This document shows positions 7,584-12,859 of a DNA stretch of 37,911 nucleotides, one piece after another (position 1 is the stretch's first letter; each line of letters opens with the position of its first letter). The notes beneath the pieces are model-generated. The model saw only the letters and a list, made by a program, of their open reading frames with translations. It did not search any database and was not told where the DNA came from. Position numbers and translations under genes: made by a program. Origin of the DNA: Chloroflexota bacterium. GTDB lineage: Bacteria; Chloroflexota; Anaerolineae; UBA4142; SHND01. The stretch spans positions 77,917-115,827 of the forward strand of contig JACQWQ010000042.1 of the NCBI GenBank assembly GCA_016209205.1. The letters are read 5' to 3'.

Positions 7584-7612
7584 TTGACACCCCACACGCG
7601 CGCGTGTAAGAT
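7584..7612 (+). promoter_or_regulatory. promoter of the XRE gene, probably leaderless
   Basis: TTGACA (7584-7589), a 17-bp spacer and TAAGAT (7607-7612). The expected start point, 6-7 nt after the -10 element, coincides with the ATG at 7619, so the transcript would be leaderless. No Shine-Dalgarno sequence is present. Confidence 0.75.
7594..7607. promoter_or_regulatory. operator-like palindrome 3 (ACACG-CGCG-CGTGT)
   Basis: A perfect 14-bp inverted repeat between -35 and -10. Its last T is the first base of the -10 hexamer, exactly as in palindrome 1. Same half-site and spacing as the two upstream copies; most simply the autoregulatory site of the XRE protein. Confidence 0.8.
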
Positions 7613-7618
7613 CGGGGC

Positions 7619-7939
7619 ATGGCAGCCAAACGAGCAAAAAAGGAAACCACCACGCCCAAAATTACGCGCCGTCGCCCCGGACCGCGCGCCAAGTGGTTGA
7701 TCAATCCACCGAATGACATGATCGAATGGAATGACGAGACGATCAGAGCCCTGCGCGAACATCTCCAATTGACCCAGACGCAAATGGCGGAAACACTGGG
7801 CACGCGCCAACAAACCATCAGCGAATGGGAAGTGGGGATGTACAAACCGCGCGGGGGGATGGCGCGGCTGCTCACGATGGTGGCGGAACGCGCGAATTTT
7901 GTGTACGAAGCCAAGGCGGACGAGAAAGAAAAAGAATAA
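7619..7939 (+). CDS. XRE-family HTH transcriptional regulator
   Basis: A 106-residue DNA-binding protein. After a basic, proline-containing N-terminal arm (KKETTTPKITRRRPGPRAKW) comes a classical XRE/Cro helix-turn-helix: TIRALREHLQLTQTQMAETL, then GTRQQTISEWEVGMYKPRG, the recognition helix and its end, roughly residues 42-80. The short tail is acidic and lysine-rich. XRE proteins with this architecture usually bind short palindromes as dimers. The palindrome in its own promoter, repeated in the promoter 460 bp upstream, is the obvious candidate. It is probably translated from a leaderless mRNA and is followed by a strong intrinsic terminator, so it forms a unit of its own. Confidence 0.92.
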   Translation: MAAKRAKKETTTPKITRRRPGPRAKWLINPPNDMIEWNDETIRALREHLQLTQTQMAETLGTRQQTISEWEVGMYKPRGGMARLLTMVAERANFVYEAKADEKEKE

Positions 7940-7950
7940 TCGGCATCCGA

Positions 7951-7981
7951 AAAGCGGCGGCGCGAGTTGCCGCTTTTTTTT
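7951..7981 (+). terminator. intrinsic terminator of the XRE gene
   Basis: AAAGCGGC at 7951-7958 pairs with GCCGCTTT at 7969-7976 around a 10-nt loop and runs into an uninterrupted T tract to 7981. It lies 11 nt after the XRE stop codon. Confidence 0.92.
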
Positions 7982-7998
7982 GTACGCGGGCGCGGCAC

Positions 7999-8068
7999 AA
8001 GACCCCAAGTGTTTTGTGACGCGACTGTTCATCGCGTCGCGCGCGGCGACAAAAACACTTGGGGTCTT
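7999..8068. repeat. 70-bp palindromic-ended element, copy 1
   Basis: The 17-bp left end AAGACCCCAAGTGTTTT (7999-8015) is perfectly mirrored by AAAACACTTGGGGTCTT (8052-8068). The reverse complement of this copy is homologous over its whole length to the copy at 29459-29528, also exactly 70 bp. No flanking target duplication is seen. Confidence 0.9.
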
Positions 8069-8105
8069 GAGGTTTTGACAGCGCCTAACAATCTCCAAAA
8101 GGTGC

Positions 8106-8133
8106 TTGACTTGCGCAAAGGCAACCCTATAAT
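8106..8133 (+). promoter_or_regulatory. promoter of the STAND cassette
   Basis: TTGACT (8106-8111), a 16-bp spacer and TATAAT (8128-8133). One mismatch to the sigma-70 consensus. Transcription would start near 8140, and AAGGAGG (8156-8162) sits 4 nt before the ATG at 8167. The strong promoter and full-consensus ribosome site suggest that the first gene is well expressed. Confidence 0.8.
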
Positions 8134-8166
8134 TGGCAGAGAAGCGCAATCACACAAGGAGGCGCC

Positions 8167-8481
8167 ATGGATAGCAACGTTTTGATCGTCGGCATCGTCG
8201 TTTTGGGTCTCATCGTCATCGTAATCCTATTGCGAGATCGAATTAGGACCCTGTTGGTGCGCGGGTCGGTTGAGAAACGGGAAGGTGAATTACGAGTCGA
8301 AGCAGACGCGTCTCAAACGCCCATGCCGAATGATACTCGCGCGTCCGTCACCATTCGCGGCAACAAGTCTATCGGTACGAGTCAAATGGAGGTCAAGCGC
8401 GAGGACGTAGAAATCAGCGATAATGTCTCAGTGGGTAAAGCGGAAATCAAAGTTGATGACCGAGCAAAGAAAAAACCATAA
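8167..8481 (+). CDS. membrane-anchored protein with two 20-aa beta repeats
   Basis: A 104-residue protein with one N-terminal transmembrane helix (residues 5-22, NVLIVGIVVLGLIVIVILL region) followed by positively charged RDRIR, so the rest should face the cytoplasm. Residues 61-80 and 81-100 are two direct repeats of the form VxIxxNxS(I/V)GxxxxxV; they share N, S, G and the alternating hydrophobic positions and look like two short beta-solenoid or beta-hairpin turns. The tail DDRAKKKP is charged. Not a family I can name. Its TAA stop overlaps the ATG of the ATPase gene (TAATG). It has a perfect ribosome site and is first in the cassette, so it is probably the membrane sensor, anchor or effector of the STAND pair. 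Confidence 0.8.
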   Translation: MDSNVLIVGIVVLGLIVIVILLRDRIRTLLVRGSVEKREGELRVEADASQTPMPNDTRASVTIRGNKSIGTSQMEVKREDVEISDNVSVGKAEIKVDDRAKKKP

Positions 8482-9248
8482 TGCGCAACCTACCTCTGGC
8501 AAATCGCAAACCGGAAGTGGAACTTTTTTCCAAGATGCTCGCGCGTCATACGGCGGCGCGCATTTTGTTGGTGGAAGCGCAATCCGGCGTAGGCAAATCA
8601 GACCTTTTGGCGCAATTCAAACGCGAATGTTCTGGCAAAGCGCACGTCGCAATGGTTGACTTGAAAGCAGCCGAGCGCGGCGTCGCGTATTTCTTTTGGC
8701 GCGCGCGCGAAGAGTTGGGGCATGCGCATTTTCAAAATCTTGCGGCTGCGACGCATCGCATCTTGTTTGGTCCAAACGTTACCATTGAAAAGAACTGGAT
8801 TTTGGGCAAACAGGAAATTGAAATCGCGCTGCACGGGGACGACAAGACCCGTGCGTTTTTGTTGGATGCTTTGCACGAAGCATTTTTCCAAGATTTACGG
8901 GCGATTGACGAAAAATTGGTGTTGATTATTGACACCTACAATGCGGCGGGAGCCGAGTTGGGAAAATGGATTGGCGGTGAATTTTTAGCCGCGGTGGTTC
9001 ATTCTCCAAATCTCCTCGTCGTTATCGCAGGACAAAATGTGCCAACGCCAAGTGTTGAATGGATGGATGAATTCGAGCATCGCAAATTGGAGGGCATTCG
9101 TGATGCCGAAGCGTGGCACGAGTGCGCGCAGCGCGCGGGCATCGCCTTTGAACGGCGTGACATAGAGACCTTGTGTTGGTTATTTGACGGACATCCTGCC
9201 GGCATGACGACCGCGCTAAAAAAGCGCGCAGCGGAGCTTGGCTTATGA
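8481..9248 (+). CDS. STAND-type P-loop NTPase (stand-alone NTPase module)
   Basis: A 255-residue protein with the layout of the NTPase core of STAND proteins (the AP-ATPase/NACHT-like signalling class). The Walker A is EAQSGVGKS (residues 32-40), with Ala where the first Gly of GxxxxGKS would be. The Walker B is LVLIID (146-151), followed by a possible sensor strand LLVVIAGQ (178-185) and the GxP-type motif FDGHPAGM (235-242) that ends many STAND NTPase modules. The winged-helix and superstructure repeats that normally follow in the same chain are instead in the next gene, which overlaps by ATGA. This is therefore a split STAND. The usual role is as an NTP-dependent switch that oligomerises on sensing a trigger, often in antiphage or programmed-response systems. 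Confidence 0.82.
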   Translation: MRNLPLANRKPEVELFSKMLARHTAARILLVEAQSGVGKSDLLAQFKRECSGKAHVAMVDLKAAERGVAYFFWRAREELGHAHFQNLAAATHRILFGPNVTIEKNWILGKQEIEIALHGDDKTRAFLLDALHEAFFQDLRAIDEKLVLIIDTYNAAGAELGKWIGGEFLAAVVHSPNLLVVIAGQNVPTPSVEWMDEFEHRKLEGIRDAEAWHECAQRAGIAFERRDIETLCWLFDGHPAGMTTALKKRAAELGL

Positions 9249-11233
9249 GCATGGATTATCTAGCGCGCCTTGCCGCCGCGCAATCGGCAGAAGAACGCAC
9301 CTGGATTATCACCGAGAGTTTAGTGAACTCGTTGCCGGATGATGTGCGTTCTGCAGTCTGGGCGGCTGCGATTCCCCACTGGTTTGACGAAAAAATTCTG
9401 GCGGCGCTGCGCCCCGAATTGGCGCAAGACGCCGCGCGGCTCTATGTAGAGTTGCAGGCATTTCCTTTTGTCGAAATCTTTCAGGGGCGTGGACACAACA
9501 CCCACGAGTTGACGCGCAAGCTGATGCTTGTGCATCTATGGAACGAAAATCAAGAGGAATTTCGCGCGCTGTCACAACGCGCGGCAGAATATTTCTTGCA
9601 CGCGGAAGATATTATTTGTCGAATTGAAGGTGCCTACAACTTGCTTGTGGCTGACGAGACCAAGAGCCCAAGCATCATGTCAAGTTTCGGCTGGGAGTTG
9701 AACAACAACTTTCAGTTCTCTGAACTTGATGCTCTGGTCAACGATGCTTTGGAACATATCAATGCAGGGCGGCTTGCCGGAAACGCGCGCGGATGGGCAT
9801 TTTTCTTCAAAGCCAGATTAGAGCGCCAGGCATACCGAATGGACACAGCGCTTGCATTGCTGGAACGCGCGCGAGCTGACGCGAGCGACGACAATCTCAA
9901 AGGGTACGTGGTTGAGGAAACGGGCGACGTGTTGCAGTTTCTCGACAAGCGGGACGAAGCGTTGGCGCGGTATGCCGAAGCGTTGGGCTTATTCCGTGCG
10001 GTGGGTTCTCGCTTGGGCGAAGCGAACACGCTTCAAGCGATTGGCGACGTGCAACGTTTCCGCGCTGACAATGACGCCGCGCTGAAAAGTTATGAGCAAG
10101 CGTTGGGCTTATTCCGCGACGTGGGGGATCGCGGCTTATTCCGCGACGTGGGGGCTCGCTTGGGCGAAGCGAACACGCTTGTCGCGCAAGGACAGCTTTT
10201 GCTTGTAGATGATCCGAAACGCGCGGATGCGTTGCTGGAGCAGGCGATTGAACTGTTCCATCAAATCGGTGATCGCTACAGTGTACCCGCGCAGATTGGG
10301 AATTATGGTTGGGCTTTGCTGCGTTTGAATCAAGCCGAACGCGCGCAATCTTATTTCTCACGCGCCGCAGAGCTGTTTGAGCAAGTCGGCATGGCGAATT
10401 TTGCTGAACAATGCCGCACTATGGTCTCACGTATCGAAACAGGCAAAATTCTCACCACTGCCGACGCAATGTATAAAGAAAAGAACTTTGAACAAGCGGC
10501 GGCAGAGTTTCGACGGGCGATTGAATCAGAACCGAGCGCGCGTGCATGGAACGGTCTTGGGAGTACGCTCGAATCGCTCGAACGCTACGACGAAGCGATT
10601 GATGCTTATACGCACGCTATCACGTTAGAACCTGACTCGGCGTATCTCTATCGTAACCGCGCAGGGATTGAATATCAGCGAAAGAATTATGAAAGAGCGG
10701 TTATGGATTTTCGACGTGCGACAGAATTGGCTTCGGATGATTCGTACGCATGGAATGGTCTCGGCAATACCCTCGAATCGCTTGAACGCTACGATGAAGC
10801 GATTGACGCCTACTCCCATGCCATCGCGTTGGATTCCGACTCGGCGTATCTGTATCGCAATCGCGCGAATGATTTGCTCGAATTGAATCGGTTGGAAGAG
10901 GCAGAGCAAGATATTGCCCGCGCGATGGAGTTGGAGCCCGAACATCCTTATACCCACGCGCGGCAGGGGTATTTGGCGCTCGCACGCGGTGAATTTGCAG
11001 ATGCCGTCCTTCATTTCGAGTTTGCCGCCTCGAAGGAAGATAAAGCCGAATGGAAACTGGGAGTGGGGTTAGCCAAGTTTGGCGCGGGAGATGTTGACTC
11101 CGCAAAAGCAATCATCGCAGACGCCTCGACGAAAGCGGACGCTGACGACAAGAAATCATTTCAAAAATGGTTAGAACGTCTCGTGAAAAGTAGACCCGAA
11201 TTGGCGGACGCGGCACGCGGGTTGTTGTTATAG
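9245..11233 (+). CDS. winged-helix / TPR repeat protein, sensor half of a split STAND
   Basis: A 662-residue protein. Residues 1-110 (LVNSLPDDVRSAVWAAAIPHW, then LYVELQAFPFVEIFQGRGHN and THELTRKLMLVHLW) resemble the winged-helix region that follows a STAND NTPase. From about residue 185 the chain is a TPR solenoid: ARYAEALGLFRAVG and SYEQALGLFRDVG units, then EAIDAYTHAITLEPDSAYLY and EAIDAYSHAIALDSDSAYLY units. Several units are nearly identical at DNA level, and a 27-bp tandem copy (10106-10159) inserts an extra GLFRDVG(D/A)R. TPR superstructures recognise peptides or proteins, so this is the likely trigger-recognition half. It overlaps the NTPase gene by 4 nt and is the last gene of the cassette. 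It ends in low-complexity intergenic DNA with no clear terminator. Confidence 0.85.
   Translation: MSMDYLARLAAAQSAEERTWIITESLVNSLPDDVRSAVWAAAIPHWFDEKILAALRPELAQDAARLYVELQAFPFVEIFQGRGHNTHELTRKLMLVHLWNENQEEFRALSQRAAEYFLHAEDIICRIEGAYNLLVADETKSPSIMSSFGWELNNNFQFSELDALVNDALEHINAGRLAGNARGWAFFFKARLERQAYRMDTALALLERARADASDDNLKGYVVEETGDVLQFLDKRDEALARYAEALGLFRAVGSRLGEANTLQAIGDVQRFRADNDAALKSYEQALGLFRDVGDRGLFRDVGARLGEANTLVAQGQLLLVDDPKRADALLEQAIELFHQIGDRYSVPAQIGNYGWALLRLNQAERAQSYFSRAAELFEQVGMANFAEQCRTMVSRIETGKILTTADAMYKEKNFEQAAAEFRRAIESEPSARAWNGLGSTLESLERYDEAIDAYTHAITLEPDSAYLYRNRAGIEYQRKNYERAVMDFRRATELASDDSYAWNGLGNTLESLERYDEAIDAYSHAIALDSDSAYLYRNRANDLLELNRLEEAEQDIARAMELEPEHPYTHARQGYLALARGEFADAVLHFEFAASKEDKAEWKLGVGLAKFGAGDVDSAKAIIADASTKADADDKKSFQKWLERLVKSRPELADAARGLLL
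10106..10159 (+). repeat. 27-bp tandem duplication inside the TPR gene
   Basis: Two adjacent 27-bp copies (10106-10132 and 10133-10159) differ at one base and encode GLFRDVGDR and GLFRDVGAR. The same TPR unit with its flank is also closely copied at 9982-10035, showing recent in-frame duplication within the repeat domain. Confidence 0.9.
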
Positions 11234-11236
11234 CTT

Positions 11237-11657
11237 CCAGCGCAAGCCACTCATTCTTTGTGTCCATTCTTCCCTTCTTTTGCCGTCGCTCAGACCCAAC
11301 GATTGAAATCGTTACTACAGCGGTTCCTCTTTCCTTCTTTGCCGTCGTTTTCCAAACCGAGATTTCTCGCTCCGCTGCACAGAAACTTCCATCTGTCATT
11401 CTGAAGGGACATGCGATGTAGGCGATTGGAATACATCGCACATCGCCAGAATCTCTACGCCAAACCAGAGATGCTTCGTCCCAGATGTTTCACTCCGTTC
11501 AACAGACAGTTTCTGCGGGTCACGCAGCCCGCGTGGGCTGACCATCTCGAAATGACGGTGTCCTGTCCTTGAACATCGCGCCGCGCGTGAGGTTGGCGTC
11601 AAAAGCGGAAATCACAAATCGCCACTATCTCCCTATCACACTATCGCACAATCGCAC
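11237..11657. repeat. 420-bp gene-free junction made of several repeat fragments
   Basis: Between the convergent TPR and acyl-CoA dehydrogenase genes there is no plausible gene. It holds a copy of the CATTCTTTGTG/CTTCTTTTGCCGTCG arm (11252-11290), a remnant of the CGTTACTACA family (11291-11320), the reverse complement of the 7436 flank (11341-11358), and an element bounded by TGTCATTCTGA and TCGAAATGACG (about 11394-11560) of the widespread TGTCATTCTGA..GATGCTTCG type. Into that element a GCGATG-rich segment (11411-11447) appears to be inserted. Tandem CACTATC-like units end at 11655. Confidence 0.7.
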
Positions 11658-12800
11658 TCACAACCCCATCCCCCTCCCAATCAACTCTTTCATAATCTCG
11701 TTCGTCCCCGCGTAAATCGGCTGCACGCGCGCGTCGAGAAACCATTTGCTGATCGGATATTCCGTCATGTAGCCGTAGCCGCCGTGCAGCTGCAAACATT
11801 GGTCGGCGACGCGGTTCTGCAATTCCGTCGCCCACCATTTCGCCATCGCCGCTTCTTCGGGCGTCAGTTCACCCGCGTTCAAGGCGACGATGCACTTGTC
11901 AATGAACGCGTAGGCGATTTCGATTTCCGTTTTCATTTCCGCCATCTTGAAACGCGAATTTTGGAACGAGCCGATGGGCTGCCCGAACGCGCGCCGCTCG
12001 GTCACATACTTGAGCGTCATTGCCAATGCCGCATCCGCTGCCGCCACCGCGCCAATCGCCACGTGCAAACGTTCTTGCGGCAATTGCGACATCAAATAAT
12101 AAAACCCCTTGCCTTCGTCGCCCAACAGATTTTCGCAGGGCACGTGCACATTGTCGAAAAACATTTCGGCGGTGTCCTGCGCTTTTAATCCGATCTTGTC
12201 GAGTTTGCGCCCGCGCTCGAACCCTTTCATCCCGCGTTCCAGCACCAACAGCGAAATCCCTTTGTGTTTCAATTCAGGATTCGTCTTGACGACAGTGATG
12301 ACCAAATCGGACAGGATGCCGTTGGTGATAAACGTTTTCGAGCCGTTGACGACATAATGATCGCCCTCTCTGACCGCCGTAGTGCGAATGCCTGCGAGGT
12401 CGCTGCCCGCCGCGGGTTCGCTCATCGCAATCGCCATGATCCATTCGCCCGAAACCAATTTTGGCAGCCAACGCTTTTTCTGTTCCGCGTTCGCGTACGC
12501 CGTGAGATACGGCAGCGCGATGTCGCTGTGTAAACCCCAGCCGATGCCGGTCGCGCCCGCGCGCCACAATTCTTCGGCGATGATGGCGTTGTAGCGAAAA
12601 TCCTTGATGCCCGCGCCGCCGTATTCTTCCGGCACGTCAAAGCACAAAAAGCCCATCTCGCCCGCTTTGCGCCATACCTCGCGCGAGACCATCCCGTCCT
12701 TTTCCCACTGCGGGTGATACGGCAAAATTTCCTTCTCGATGAACGCGCGCACCGTTTCACGGAACATTTCATGTTCGGATTCAAAGATTGGACGTTTCAT
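11658..12800 (-). CDS. acyl-CoA dehydrogenase (long-chain type)
   Basis: A 380-residue FAD-dependent acyl-CoA dehydrogenase. Family blocks are AMSEPAAGSDLAGIRTTA (about residues 125-142), VVNGSKTFITNG (151-160) and the C-terminal QLHGGYGYMTEYPISKWFLD. At the usual catalytic YEG position it reads QPIYAGTNEIMKELIGR, with Ala instead of Glu. The LPQERL motif (catalytic Glu at about 243) is present, as in long-chain and isovaleryl enzymes, where the base comes from that helix. It catalyses the first beta-oxidation step and passes electrons to ETF. It is the last gene of an operon with thiolase and a FadJ-like protein. The start is at the second Met (MKRPIFESEHEMF); upstream residues come from the hairpin. 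Confidence 0.93.
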   Translation of the reverse strand: MKRPIFESEHEMFRETVRAFIEKEILPYHPQWEKDGMVSREVWRKAGEMGFLCFDVPEEYGGAGIKDFRYNAIIAEELWRAGATGIGWGLHSDIALPYLTAYANAEQKKRWLPKLVSGEWIMAIAMSEPAAGSDLAGIRTTAVREGDHYVVNGSKTFITNGILSDLVITVVKTNPELKHKGISLLVLERGMKGFERGRKLDKIGLKAQDTAEMFFDNVHVPCENLLGDEGKGFYYLMSQLPQERLHVAIGAVAAADAALAMTLKYVTERRAFGQPIGSFQNSRFKMAEMKTEIEIAYAFIDKCIVALNAGELTPEEAAMAKWWATELQNRVADQCLQLHGGYGYMTEYPISKWFLDARVQPIYAGTNEIMKELIGRGMGL

Positions 12801-12810
12801 AGTCAGACAA

Positions 12811-12859
12811 AATTCAAAAATCAAAAATTTTACGGAGTAAAATTTTTGATTTTTGAATT
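12811..12859. repeat. perfect 22-bp inverted repeat between fadJ-like and acyl-CoA dehydrogenase genes
   Basis: AATTCAAAAATCAAAAATTTTA (22 bp, 12811-12832) is mirrored exactly at 12838-12859 around the loop CGGAG. The arm contains the last bases of the fadJ-like stop codon. It is AT-only and could act as an mRNA processing or attenuation hairpin within the operon. Confidence 0.9.
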
